NCBI GenBank assembly: GCA_001801825.1
Contig: MGYR01000064.1
Location: forward strand, 1 to 17,771
Direction: 5' to 3'
Length of the DNA stretch: 17,771 bases
Source of the DNA: Gammaproteobacteria bacterium RIFCSPLOWO2_02_FULL_56_15
GTDB taxonomy: Bacteria > Pseudomonadota > Gammaproteobacteria > Eutrophobiales > Eutrophobiaceae
The notes under the pieces are model-generated. The model was not told the origin of the DNA. It made no database searches and was given only the letters and a program-made list of their open reading frames with translations. Below are positions 1-8,600 of the stretch, one piece after another. How positions within the stretch are numbered: position 1 is the stretch's first letter; each line of letters begins with the position of its first letter. A program made the translations under genes and the position numbers.

Positions 1-48
1 CAACTCAGTTCCGGAGAGATCCCGCAGTTCTGCAAGCGTGGTGGGCAT
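1..48 (-). CDS. lpxD: LpxD N-terminus (UDP-3-O-acylglucosamine N-acyltransferase), partial at window edge
   Basis: Only the first 16 codons are inside the window. They read MPTTLAELRDLSGTEL, which resembles the start of LpxD proteins (a TL-x-x-L segment followed by hydrophilic residues and an E-L pair). LpxD adds the second N-linked hydroxyacyl chain in lipid A synthesis, in the cytoplasm. The ATG at 48-46 is preceded in frame by a TGA two codons upstream, so the start is bounded. No strong Shine-Dalgarno is visible. The identification rests partly on position: lpxD directly follows skp in the conserved bamA-skp-lpxD order. The similarity alone is too short to be conclusive. Confidence 0.7.
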   Translation of the reverse strand, partial: MPTTLAELRDLSGTEL

Positions 49-153
49 AGGTCACGCTCTGTTTCTTCACCCGGTCAGGAAGCCGTGCATCACGGAGTCA
101 GACCCGACTTGAGCGTAAACTGGGGACCCTGGTATAGCTCCGCTGGGTTAGCG

Positions 154-678
154 CTACTGGCCGCCTGTGCCTTTCTTGATATAGTCAATCACCTGCTGGG
201 TGATATCCACTTTACTATTGAAATATACGGCAGCACTGTCCGGCAGGACGATGTCATAGCCCTGTGCCTGAGCTACCGCATTGATCGCCTGGAAAAGATC
301 CTGCTGCACACTGGCAATCTCCTCATTGCGGCGGAAGGTGACGTCTTCCCGGTATTCATTCTGGTTACGCTGTGAATCCCGCTGCAGGGTCACCAGGTCC
401 CTTTCCAGCCTTTTGCGCTCGGTTTCACTCATGATTGCGGAATCCTTCTGCAGGCGATCCTGCAGTTCCTTCAATTTCTTCTGTTCTTCAATGAGCTCCC
501 GTTCACGCGCCCCAAATTCCTTTTCCAGTTCGGCCCTCACCTCCGCCGCCTGTGGCGATTCATTGAACAGCCTACCGACATTAACCGCACCGATCTTGTA
601 TTCATCAGCTACGGCATTGGTAAACATCGTAATACCCAGCAAGCCGGCTGCGGCCAGACCCATCATTTTCGTTTTCAA
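154..678 (-). CDS. skp: Skp/OmpH periplasmic chaperone
   Basis: This 174-residue protein has the normal length and layout of Skp/OmpH, the trimeric periplasmic chaperone that holds unfolded outer-membrane proteins for delivery to BAM. Residues 1-24 form a signal peptide with a likely cleavage after AVA, before DEYKIG. A long charged coiled-coil stretch (about residues 45-115, rich in E, K, R and Q) forms the tentacles. The C-terminal part (YDIVLPDSAAVYF, then a short helix) belongs to the trimer body. The chosen start is a TTG (678-676), because GGAG lies 7 nt upstream. The first ATG, four codons in at 666, would be too far from that ribosome site. The gene sits 23 nt after bamA in the same operon, as in most gammaproteobacteria. 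Confidence 0.95.
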   Translation of the reverse strand: MKTKMMGLAAAGLLGITMFTNAVADEYKIGAVNVGRLFNESPQAAEVRAELEKEFGARERELIEEQKKLKELQDRLQKDSAIMSETERKRLERDLVTLQRDSQRNQNEYREDVTFRRNEEIASVQQDLFQAINAVAQAQGYDIVLPDSAAVYFNSKVDITQQVIDYIKKGTGGQ

Positions 679-701
679 TTGCCTACTCCAAATAAATGAA
701 A

Positions 702-3014
702 TTAAAATTGTGTCCCAAAACTGAACTGAAACTGTTGCGTGCGATCCTGCGGCTGCACCCCGTAGGGCTTGGCCAGACTGACGCTGACCATGCCGAAGGG
801 GGACATCCAGATGGCGCCCACACCGACGGAATAGCGTATCTTACCTAAATCCACATCCTCAGCAATACCATAAACGTTTCCTGCATCCAGAAAAGCCGAT
901 AACCTGACATTATCCGCCTTTTCGATGAAGGGGACTGGGAAGATCACCTCCGCTCCACCGGTAAATTTTACATTCCCTCCCAGCGGATTCCCACTGGAAT
1001 CCCTTGGACCCAAGGTATTTTCCTCAAAACCCCTGATAGACTTGGGGCCGCCGGCATAGAAATTCTCGAAGAAGGGGTAGGTATCGGTGTTGCCATAGGC
1101 GTTACCATAACCGGCCTCACCCCGGAGGGAAAAGATGATCCGGCGATAGATGGGACGGAACCACTGGGCCCGGTAAGTCATTTTATAGAATTCCAGGGAA
1201 TTCCCCCAGGAGGGCGCGCCCACTTCGGCACTGACACGGTGCATCATACCCCAATCGGGAAAGATCGCCTTATTCCGTGAATCATAGGCGAAACCCGCAC
1301 TCAAACGCAGGACATCAAACTTGCAATCTCCGGGGCCTCCCTCATTCTGACAGAAACTCAGCACTTCATTGGCGAAAAAGCCATCCGCCATAATGGTAGT
1401 ATTTTCGTAATCAAGCGAGGTAAAAATAGAATTGTTTTCGCTGATGGGGATCCCGAAGCTCACTCCGCCGCCAAAGACCCGGTTATCGAAGGCGGTAATA
1501 TTGAGATCGATACCGTTGGTCTCCGAATATTTGGCATTGAATCCGCGGCTGATGCCATCGACGGTATAATAAGGATTGAGATAGCCGACGGAAAATATGC
1601 GGTTATAATCACTGTTATTGAAGGCAAAGGATATCCGCTTCCCGCTGCCAAGAAAGTTATCCTGGGTAACGCTGGTCTGCACGATCAGGCCCTGGCCCTG
1701 GGAATACCCCAGTCCTGCCATGAAATTACCAAAGGGTTTTTCCTCGACGGTATAGTTGACATCCACCTGGTCCACCGTGCCGGGAACCGCAGGTGTCTCG
1801 ACGTTGATTTCATCCTCCTCGAAATATCCGAGACGTTGCAGGCGCACCTTGCCACGCTCCACACTGGGAGTGGATATCCACGCTCCTTCCATCTGCCGCA
1901 TTTCCCGGCGCAGGACTTCATCCCGAGTGCGTGTATTACCGGTAAAATTGACGCGCCTGACGTAGACACGCTTGCCCGGATCGACGAAGAAGGTTAACCC
2001 TACCGTCTTGTCTTCCTCGTTGATGTCGGGAATGTAATTCACGTTGGCGAAGGCATAACCTTCATGTCCGAGCCGCATGGTCAGTGCTTCGCTGGTATCC
2101 GTGGCATTCCTGCGCGAAAACAGCTCACCCCGGCGCACCATAATGAACGGGAATAAAAGATCTTCCGGGAGGAGAAATTCACCTGCCAGCTTGACATCGT
2201 TGACCATGTACTGTTCGCCTTCGGTGATATTGATGGTGATATAGATTTCGTTCTTGTCGGGGGTTATGGTTACCGGGGCCGAATCCACGCGAAAATTGAT
2301 ATACCCGTTATTCAGATAATGGGAAGTCAGGGATTCCAGGTCGGCGGTCAACTTGGTCTTGGAATACTGATCCGTCTTGGTGAAATAGGAAATCAACGTG
2401 TGTTCTGTAAGTTCAAACAAGTCAAGCAGATCATCTTCCGGATAGGATTCGTTACCGATAATGTTGATCTGCTTTATCCGCGCCGCCCTGCCTTCCGAGA
2501 TATCGACAGCAACCGAGACTCGGTTATTGCCCAGTGCCGATACATTGGAAGTAATACGAACTCCGTATTTTCCTCTCGAAAAGTATTGGCGCCGCAGCTC
2601 CTTCTCCAGGGAATCCAGCTTGGACTGATCAAAGACCTGCCCTGCGGAAAACCCAACCTGATCCAGGCCCTTCATGAGGTCTTCGGTCTTGATATCCTTG
2701 TTACCGGTGATGTTAATCGCGCCGATGGCGGGTCTCTCCTTGACGATTACCACCAGAACATTGCCATCCCGTTCCAACCTCACATCATCGAAAAACCCGG
2801 TACCAAATAAGGAACGGACCGCCTCCAGTGAGATCTGATCATCATAGGTGTCACCCACCTCGAGCGGCAGGTAGTTGAAGATGGTCCCCGGCGTCAGTCG
2901 CTGCAGACCTTCTACGCGTATATCTTCGATGACAAAATTCTCCGCGGCGAGACAATGGATTCCGGCAGTAAGCAGCACAAGGTGAATAAACTTCAGCAGT
3001 ATTTTTTTGACCAT
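702..3014 (-). CDS. bamA: BamA, outer-membrane protein assembly factor
   Basis: BamA is the Omp85-family core of the BAM complex that inserts beta-barrel proteins into the outer membrane. The 770 residues are slightly shorter than the E. coli protein (about 810). A signal peptide covers about residues 1-25 (ending LAAE). Five POTRA domains follow, to about residue 420 (the first begins NFVIEDIRVEGLQRL). The rest is a 16-strand barrel. The loop-6 lid motif is visible near residue 660 as IRGFEENTLGPRD, and the chain ends in the C-terminal beta-signal with terminal Phe (FQFSFGTQF). The ATG at 3014 has no obvious Shine-Dalgarno. The gene lies between rseP (64 nt upstream) and skp. Confidence 0.98.
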   Translation of the reverse strand: MVKKILLKFIHLVLLTAGIHCLAAENFVIEDIRVEGLQRLTPGTIFNYLPLEVGDTYDDQISLEAVRSLFGTGFFDDVRLERDGNVLVVIVKERPAIGAINITGNKDIKTEDLMKGLDQVGFSAGQVFDQSKLDSLEKELRRQYFSRGKYGVRITSNVSALGNNRVSVAVDISEGRAARIKQINIIGNESYPEDDLLDLFELTEHTLISYFTKTDQYSKTKLTADLESLTSHYLNNGYINFRVDSAPVTITPDKNEIYITINITEGEQYMVNDVKLAGEFLLPEDLLFPFIMVRRGELFSRRNATDTSEALTMRLGHEGYAFANVNYIPDINEEDKTVGLTFFVDPGKRVYVRRVNFTGNTRTRDEVLRREMRQMEGAWISTPSVERGKVRLQRLGYFEEDEINVETPAVPGTVDQVDVNYTVEEKPFGNFMAGLGYSQGQGLIVQTSVTQDNFLGSGKRISFAFNNSDYNRIFSVGYLNPYYTVDGISRGFNAKYSETNGIDLNITAFDNRVFGGGVSFGIPISENNSIFTSLDYENTTIMADGFFANEVLSFCQNEGGPGDCKFDVLRLSAGFAYDSRNKAIFPDWGMMHRVSAEVGAPSWGNSLEFYKMTYRAQWFRPIYRRIIFSLRGEAGYGNAYGNTDTYPFFENFYAGGPKSIRGFEENTLGPRDSSGNPLGGNVKFTGGAEVIFPVPFIEKADNVRLSAFLDAGNVYGIAEDVDLGKIRYSVGVGAIWMSPFGMVSVSLAKPYGVQPQDRTQQFQFSFGTQF

Positions 3015-3078
3015 AATGTGAACGAAGGAATATATTATTCTTTTAGAACCACTTTATAGGCAGGGAACCATCTTGAAT

Positions 3079-4446
3079 TCACCCGACCAGGCGCAGTATA
3101 TCATTATAAAAGGCCAACCCCATCAAACCCAGTAAAACAGCCAACCCCACCTGCTGGCCAGCCGCCTGCACCGATTCCGGGACCGGACTTCCCTTAATCC
3201 ACTCCACCAGAAAATAGAGGAGATGTCCTCCATCCAGTAACGGTACGGGCAGTAGATTCAATACCCCCAGACTGACGCTGACGATCGCCAGAAAACCCAG
3301 AAATACCGCCAGACCCAGCCCGGCGCTGTACCCGGCATACTGGGCGATGCTGATCGGACCACTCAGATTCTTTACCGATGCCTCGCCAATGATCATCTTG
3401 CCGAGGATTCTGAGTGTCATGACGGACATCTCCCAGGTCCGGACCAGGGCCCGGGGCAAGGCCTCGAGCACCGTGTATCTCTCCACTGCTGCAAGTACGG
3501 GGTCATTCCTGAAACTTTCATCCACCATGGCGCCAATCCGGCCGAAGGATCTGCCATCCTCGGTGACTGTGGACGGAATGATCGCGATAGACAGATCCTG
3601 ATCATTGCGCTGGATTCGAAGTTTCAGAACCTTGCCGGGGTTGTCACGAACCAGATCCACCCACTCCAGCCAGTCAGCTACGGGTTCGCCATCAACGGTG
3701 AGGATCCGGTCACCGCTCTGCATACCGGCAGCCTCCGCCGCGCCACCGGAAAGTATCCTGCCAAGTACTGCTGGCATACTGAGACGCTGGGGTTGCATAC
3801 CCACCGTCGCCAGCAGGCTGCCGCTGGCCATATCGTCCACCGTTATCCCTGACAAATTCAGAGTCCGGGTCTCTTCCCAACCGTCGCGGTCACGTATTTG
3901 AAAACGGACTTCCTCCTGCTCGATCACCCTGGCGACAAAGAGATCGATCACTGAAGACCACGTTGGAGTATCCCGCTCATCAATGGCAAGTATCTCATCA
4001 CCGGCCTGGAAACCCGCCCGTTCCGCCAGCGAATCCGGATTGATGGCGCCGATTATCGGCTTTATCCCGTTCACTCCAATGATAAACATCAGCCAGTAGG
4101 CGGCTACGGCGAAGAGAAAATTGAATAACGGACCGGCGACAACAATGGCAAAACGTTGCCCCAGGGGTTTATTATTGAAAGCGCGGGGGGCTTCTTCGGT
4201 TGCCACCATCCCCTCCCGTTCGTCCAGCATCTTGACATAACCCCCAAGTGGCAGGGCGCCTATCAGGAATTCCGTGTTATCCGGCCCGAAATACCGCCTG
4301 AAGAGTGGCCGTCCGAAGCCAATGGCAAAACGCAGGATCTTTACATCACATATTCTGGCCACGCAGAAATGACCAAATTCATGAAAGGTGATGAGGATCC
4401 CCAAGGCGAGAATAAAGGCCAGCAGCGATTGCAGAAACCCTATCAT
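3079..4446 (-). CDS. rseP: RseP site-2 zinc metalloprotease (regulator of sigma-E)
   Basis: RseP is an inner-membrane intramembrane protease that cleaves the anti-sigma factor RseA after DegS and so releases sigma-E. It also clears signal-peptide remnants. The zinc site HEFGH is at residues 22-26 in the first membrane segment. The third ligand lies in the LLDGG motif (Asp405) near the C-terminus. Two tandem PDZ domains occupy the middle (about residues 125-310; GFQAGDEILAID and GMQSGDRILTVDGEPV are their carboxylate-loop regions). The 455 residues match the family length. The start ATG overlaps the dxr stop as ATGA, suggesting translational coupling. Neighbouring bamA and skp are typical sigma-E clients, which fits its role. 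Confidence 0.97.
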   Translation of the reverse strand: MIGFLQSLLAFILALGILITFHEFGHFCVARICDVKILRFAIGFGRPLFRRYFGPDNTEFLIGALPLGGYVKMLDEREGMVATEEAPRAFNNKPLGQRFAIVVAGPLFNFLFAVAAYWLMFIIGVNGIKPIIGAINPDSLAERAGFQAGDEILAIDERDTPTWSSVIDLFVARVIEQEEVRFQIRDRDGWEETRTLNLSGITVDDMASGSLLATVGMQPQRLSMPAVLGRILSGGAAEAAGMQSGDRILTVDGEPVADWLEWVDLVRDNPGKVLKLRIQRNDQDLSIAIIPSTVTEDGRSFGRIGAMVDESFRNDPVLAAVERYTVLEALPRALVRTWEMSVMTLRILGKMIIGEASVKNLSGPISIAQYAGYSAGLGLAVFLGFLAIVSVSLGVLNLLPVPLLDGGHLLYFLVEWIKGSPVPESVQAAGQQVGLAVLLGLMGLAFYNDILRLVG

Positions 4447-5624
4447 GCGGCCAGATTTCCTATGACGGACGCAGCAAAAATACGGGCTTGCTGATCAGCT
4501 CTGAGGATACTATCGAGAGCCTCTGCTGGGGATGGTGGTACACCATCGAGTGCAGATTCCACCACCACCGGAATATCCGTAAACCGGATCTGTCCCTGCA
4601 GAAAGGCTTCCACTGCGACTTCATTGGCCGCATTGAGAACGGCTGTCGCGGTACCGCCTGTCTCCACTGCGGCAAAAGCCAGTCTGAGACACGGAAAACG
4701 ATCCAGATCGGGCTCGGTGAAATCCAGCCGGGCGATCTGGAACAGATCCAGTGGCTTGACCCCCGAGGCCATCCGTCCGGGCCAGGCCAGTGCGTGGGCG
4801 ATGGGCGTCCGCATGTCCGGATTACCTAGCTGCGCCAGCACGGATCCGTCCACATACTCCACGAGGGAATGAATAATACTCTGGGGATGTAACACCACCT
4901 GGATCCGATCGGGTCCCGTGTCGAACAGCCAGCATGCTTCGATGACTTCCAGTCCCTTGTTCATCATGGTCGCGGAATCCACAGAAATCTTGCGGCCCAT
5001 GTTCCAGTTGGGATGGGCGCAGGCCTCGTCCGGCGTCACCTCCGGCAGGCGATCCAATGGATAATCCCGGAATGGTCCCCCGGACGCGGTAAGCAGGATC
5101 CGGCTTACCCCGGCACGGGACAGACCATCGCGATAATCGGCTGGCATACATTGGTATATGGCATTGTGTTCACTGTCTATTGGAAGCAATACGGCCCCAT
5201 GTTCTTTTACCGCATCCATGAAAATCTTCCCTGACATCACCAGCGCTTCCTTATTTGCAAGGAGAACCCGTTTTCCGGCCTTCGCGGCGGCCAGTGTGGG
5301 CATCAGCCCGGCGGCGCCAACGATGGCCGCCATGACATAATCCGTTTCATTTGCAACGGCGACCTCCTCTAATCCCTCTATCCCGGCCAATACACTGATT
5401 TCCGGCAATTCCACGCCCAGGTATCGCCGCAGGATCCCGGCACTGTTTGCGTCGGCCATCACTGCGTACCTCGGCCGGTATCGCAGGCACTGCCGCCGTA
5501 GATTTGCAACATCTTTGTTGGCTGTCAGCGCAATAAGTTCAAATTCATCAGGATGTTGTGAAATAACATCCAAAGTACTGACACCGATGCTTCCGGTTGA
5601 TCCCAGTATGGTAATGCCCTTCAT
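4443..5624 (-). CDS. dxr: 1-deoxy-D-xylulose 5-phosphate reductoisomerase
   Basis: Dxr (IspC) converts DXP to 2-C-methyl-D-erythritol 4-phosphate with NADPH, the committed step of the MEP isoprenoid pathway. The NADPH-binding loop GSTGSIG is at residues 8-14. Metal ligands are visible at D150 and E152 (PIDSEHN) and E228 (MMNKGLEVIEA). The substrate-binding SGGPFRD and HPNWNMGRKISVDSATM segments are intact. The 393 residues match the family. It overlaps cdsA upstream and rseP downstream by ATGA, so it is probably translated by coupling. Its products feed UppS, encoded two genes upstream in the same operon. Confidence 0.98.
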   Translation of the reverse strand: MKGITILGSTGSIGVSTLDVISQHPDEFELIALTANKDVANLRRQCLRYRPRYAVMADANSAGILRRYLGVELPEISVLAGIEGLEEVAVANETDYVMAAIVGAAGLMPTLAAAKAGKRVLLANKEALVMSGKIFMDAVKEHGAVLLPIDSEHNAIYQCMPADYRDGLSRAGVSRILLTASGGPFRDYPLDRLPEVTPDEACAHPNWNMGRKISVDSATMMNKGLEVIEACWLFDTGPDRIQVVLHPQSIIHSLVEYVDGSVLAQLGNPDMRTPIAHALAWPGRMASGVKPLDLFQIARLDFTEPDLDRFPCLRLAFAAVETGGTATAVLNAANEVAVEAFLQGQIRFTDIPVVVESALDGVPPSPAEALDSILRADQQARIFAASVIGNLAA

Positions 5625-6445
5625 GACAACCCCCTGAAGAACAGGTACCCGGTAACAAATACAGGGCCGGCAGCCGTGAGGCTGTCAATCCTGTCCAGGA
5701 CACCCCCATGACCGGGAATGGACTTACCGCTGTCTTTCCTGTTACTGGTTCGCTTCATCAGACTTTCAAAGAGATCGCCGAGGATGGAGAAACTCACAGT
5801 TAGCATGCAAATCATCAGAAAAATAAATGGTCTGTTTTCCCCATATCCGGACCAATAGCTGAACACGGAGGCCACCAGGGCAGTTGCGACAAAGGCTCCC
5901 AGGACTCCTTCCCAGCTTTTTGCCGGGCTTACCCTGCTGGATAGACGGGTGCTTCCCCAGCGCCGCCCGGAGAAAAATGCAGCGATATCCGCCACCCAGA
6001 TCAGGACCAATAGAAAAAGTACTAACTGAGCCCCCTCCCGGTTACCCGAGTGCAGGGATATAAAACTGAACCAGGTGGGAACCAGTACCGGGAGACCGGA
6101 CAGCAACTTTGCCGGTACCGAGTTGAGCAATGTGGTCCCATTACGTTGGTAGTGGATCACCAGTCTAAAGGCAATCACCCACCAGATTACTCCCATAATC
6201 GGCAGCCAGCGCATAAGCGCAGCTTGTCTGAAGCTGAAACAGATTGCGAGTATGCTTAATATCACCATGCTGTAGGACAAACGGCCGCCCCAGCTTTTGA
6301 TTCCAGATAGATTTGCCCACTCCCATGCCCCAATCACGATCACCAACGCGCAGAATCCAGCGAATCCCAATGCGCCTGAGAAAAAAGTTGTGGCGACAAC
6401 GATCGGTATCAGAAGGACTGCTGTGATTGTTCTTTGCCCCAACAC
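5621..6445 (-). CDS. cdsA: Phosphatidate cytidylyltransferase (CDP-diacylglycerol synthase)
   Basis: CdsA makes CDP-diacylglycerol from phosphatidic acid and CTP, the branch point to all major phospholipids, in the inner membrane. The 274-residue chain is dominated by hydrophobic membrane segments. The CdsA signature is near the C-terminus (about residues 228-255), with SLMKR, KDSGKSIPGHGG and LDRIDS. The start is taken as GTG at 6445, one nucleotide after the uppS stop. The next codon, TTG at 6442, is an equally legal alternative. No Shine-Dalgarno is obvious, so it probably depends on re-initiation from uppS. Confidence 0.95.
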   Translation of the reverse strand: MLGQRTITAVLLIPIVVATTFFSGALGFAGFCALVIVIGAWEWANLSGIKSWGGRLSYSMVILSILAICFSFRQAALMRWLPIMGVIWWVIAFRLVIHYQRNGTTLLNSVPAKLLSGLPVLVPTWFSFISLHSGNREGAQLVLFLLVLIWVADIAAFFSGRRWGSTRLSSRVSPAKSWEGVLGAFVATALVASVFSYWSGYGENRPFIFLMICMLTVSFSILGDLFESLMKRTSNRKDSGKSIPGHGGVLDRIDSLTAAGPVFVTGYLFFRGLS

Positions 6446-6446
6446 A

Positions 6447-7229
6447 CTAATCAGGCACTGTTGATACTGTCAACTGTTCGGAGGTCTGTCCGAAGCGCCT
6501 TTGGCGCTCCCTGTACCAGTTGATAGCGATATCCAGATCCTGATGGTTAAAATCCGGCCAGAGGACCTCAGTGAAATACAACTCGGTATAAGCCATCTGC
6601 CATAACAGATAATTGCTGATGCGCCTCTCCCCCCCTGTCCGGATGAATAAATCCGGCTCCGGGAAATGCCCGAGACTGAGCGTGCGGCCGACCTGGACCT
6701 CATCCAGTTCCTGAATCTCCAACTTGCCGGCTGCAACTCTGGCTGCCAGCTTACGACAGGCATTGGTTATATCCCAGCGACCTCCATAATTGGCAGCGAC
6801 CACCAGATTCAATGCCTGATTATTACCGGTAAGCGACTCAGCCTCCGTAATGGCCTGCTGCAGCTTTTTCGAAAATGCCTGGTGATCGCCGATGAAACTG
6901 ACCGCCACCCCATGCTGGTGTAATTCCTGAACCTGTTCTTTCAGCGAGGTGATGAACAGGTCCATTAAGAATCTGACTTCCTCTTCCGGCCGACGCCAAT
7001 TCTCGCTGCTGAATGCATAGACGGTGAGCACTTCTATGCGGTGGGTCAAAGCATGCTCGACAATTCCTCTGAGGGCCTGTACTCCAGCCTTGTGACCGGC
7101 TGCCCGGGGAAGGTGACGTCGGCTGGCCCAGCGTCCGTTGCCATCCATAATGATGGCGATATGACGGGGTTCAGCACGGTTGTTTGGTTGGCTATTCATA
7201 TCGGTATCCCGAGGATCCTGTCTAGGCAT
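6447..7229 (-). CDS. uppS: Undecaprenyl diphosphate synthase (cis-prenyltransferase)
   Basis: UppS (IspU) condenses farnesyl diphosphate with eight isopentenyl units to make the C55 carrier for peptidoglycan and O-antigen. All family blocks are present: AIIMDGNGRWA with the catalytic Asp at residue 29, AGHKAG, YAFSSENWRRP, and DLFIRTGGERRISNYLLWQ followed by AYTELYF. The 260 residues assume the first ATG (7229), which has no visible Shine-Dalgarno. A second ATG at 7199 (MNSQ...) gives 250 residues and is equally plausible, because the first ten residues fall outside the conserved fold. It lies 28 nt after frr. Confidence 0.96.
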   Translation of the reverse strand: MPRQDPRDTDMNSQPNNRAEPRHIAIIMDGNGRWASRRHLPRAAGHKAGVQALRGIVEHALTHRIEVLTVYAFSSENWRRPEEEVRFLMDLFITSLKEQVQELHQHGVAVSFIGDHQAFSKKLQQAITEAESLTGNNQALNLVVAANYGGRWDITNACRKLAARVAAGKLEIQELDEVQVGRTLSLGHFPEPDLFIRTGGERRISNYLLWQMAYTELYFTEVLWPDFNHQDLDIAINWYRERQRRFGQTSEQLTVSTVPD

Positions 7230-7257
7230 GGAGGCGAGAAGGATATGGGTGCGGCGT

Positions 7258-7818
7258 TCAGATTTCCATCAACTCCTTTTCTTTTTCCCCCAGGATATCG
7301 TCGATTTTACCGATATGAGCAGTGGTCAGTTTCTGGATGCTTTCCTCCGCCCGTCGCTCCGCGTCCTCGGTGATTTCCTTCTCCTTAACCAGTTCTTTCA
7401 GCATATGGTTTGCGTCTCGGCGGATGTTCCGTATTGCAACCCTGCCCATCTCCGCTTCATGCCGCACCACTTTGATCAGTTCCTTGCGTCGGTCTTCGGT
7501 CAGCGCCGGCAGCGGTATCCGAATTACATCTCCTCCCGAGATAGGGTTTAGACCCAGATCAGACGTTAGAATAGCCTTCTCAATATCAGGGATCGATTTT
7601 CTATCCCAGGCGTTAATCGCGAGCGTGCGTGCATCCTGTATCGTAATATTTGAAACCTGACTCAGGGGGACGTCGCTTCCGTAATAGCTGACAGTAATGT
7701 GATCCAACAGACTCGGATGCGCCCGACCGGTGCGGATTTTGGCCATTTCATGCTTGATTGCCTCAATACTTTTATCCATTCTTTTGCCGGCATTCTTAAC
7801 AATTTCGTCATGCGCCAT
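7258..7818 (-). CDS. frr: Ribosome recycling factor
   Basis: RRF splits post-termination ribosomes together with EF-G. The 186 residues are close to the universal length of about 185. The N-terminal helix (KRMDKSIEAIKHEMAKIRTG, then RAHPSLLD) and the C-terminal helices (RRDANHMLKEL, EKEITEDAERRAEESIQKLT) are canonical. The start ATG at 7818 lies inside the end of pyrH (11-nt overlap) and has a strong Shine-Dalgarno, GGGGAGGA, 6 nt upstream. Translation can therefore initiate independently despite the overlap. Confidence 0.98.
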   Translation of the reverse strand: MAHDEIVKNAGKRMDKSIEAIKHEMAKIRTGRAHPSLLDHITVSYYGSDVPLSQVSNITIQDARTLAINAWDRKSIPDIEKAILTSDLGLNPISGGDVIRIPLPALTEDRRKELIKVVRHEAEMGRVAIRNIRRDANHMLKELVKEKEITEDAERRAEESIQKLTTAHIGKIDDILGEKEKELMEI

Positions 7819-8575
7819 CGACTGTCCTCCCCGAAGATTGGTGTATCACAAGAGTCCCTTCATCCATCCCCTTCGCTGCCCGGATCAAGGAGCCTGGCTT
7901 GAGCAGATTCAATACTCTGAGAGGCATATCATTATCTCTGCATAGGACTATCGCGGTGGTATCCATCACCCCCAGTTTGCGTTCAATAATTTCATCATAA
8001 CCCAGGACGGAATAACGCTCGGCTTTTTCATCCTTTAGCGGATCCGAAGAATAGATTCCATCCACCTTGGTAGCCTTGATCAACAAATCTGCATCTATCT
8101 CAACTGCCCTCAGGCTGGCAGCGGAATCTGTCGTAAAGAACGGGTTGCCTGTGCCACCGGCAAAGATCACGACTCGCGATTTTTCCAGATGCCGTATGGC
8201 GCGTCTGCGGATATAGTCCTCGCATACCTGATTGACCTTTATCGCTGACATGACCCGGGCATACATCCCCTGCTGTTCCAGAGCATCCTGTAAGGCCAGT
8301 GCATTCATGATGGTGGCCAGCATACCCATATGATCCGCAGTGACCCTGTCGATGCCATCCGCAGCGAGTCCTTCACCCCGGAAGATATTACCGCCGCCCA
8401 CAACCAGGGCAATTTCGATGCCATTCCGGTTAAGCTCAGTGACTTCCGAGGCAATCCGCCGAATGATGCCGGGGTCGATGCCATAACTGCCATCCCCCAT
8501 AAGCGCCTCACCGCTCAGCTTGAGCAGGATACGACGATAACGGAATTCACTGGCTATATCACGGTCTATAATCAC
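7808..8575 (-). CDS. pyrH: UMP kinase (uridylate kinase)
   Basis: PyrH phosphorylates UMP to UDP and is a hexameric enzyme of the amino-acid-kinase fold. Diagnostic segments are RILLKLSGEAL near the N-terminus, VVGGGNIFRGEGL, ADHMGMLATIMNALAL, the UMP-binding GTGNPFFTTDSAA, and IKATKVDGIYSSDP. The 255 residues are slightly longer than E. coli PyrH (about 241). The start is GTG at 8575. No ATG upstream fits, and alignment with the family places the start about 14 residues before RILLKLSGEAL. It follows tsf by 25 nt. Confidence 0.97.
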   Translation of the reverse strand: MIIDRDIASEFRYRRILLKLSGEALMGDGSYGIDPGIIRRIASEVTELNRNGIEIALVVGGGNIFRGEGLAADGIDRVTADHMGMLATIMNALALQDALEQQGMYARVMSAIKVNQVCEDYIRRRAIRHLEKSRVVIFAGGTGNPFFTTDSAASLRAVEIDADLLIKATKVDGIYSSDPLKDEKAERYSVLGYDEIIERKLGVMDTTAIVLCRDNDMPLRVLNLLKPGSLIRAAKGMDEGTLVIHQSSGRTVDGA

Positions 8576-8600
8576 TGCCGCACCATCAGATTTGTGATGA

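Noticed and set aside
3015..3078. Sigma-E promoter ahead of bamA
   Set aside because: I found no convincing GAACTT/TCTGA pair in the spacer. A promoter inside rseP remains possible but is not supported here.
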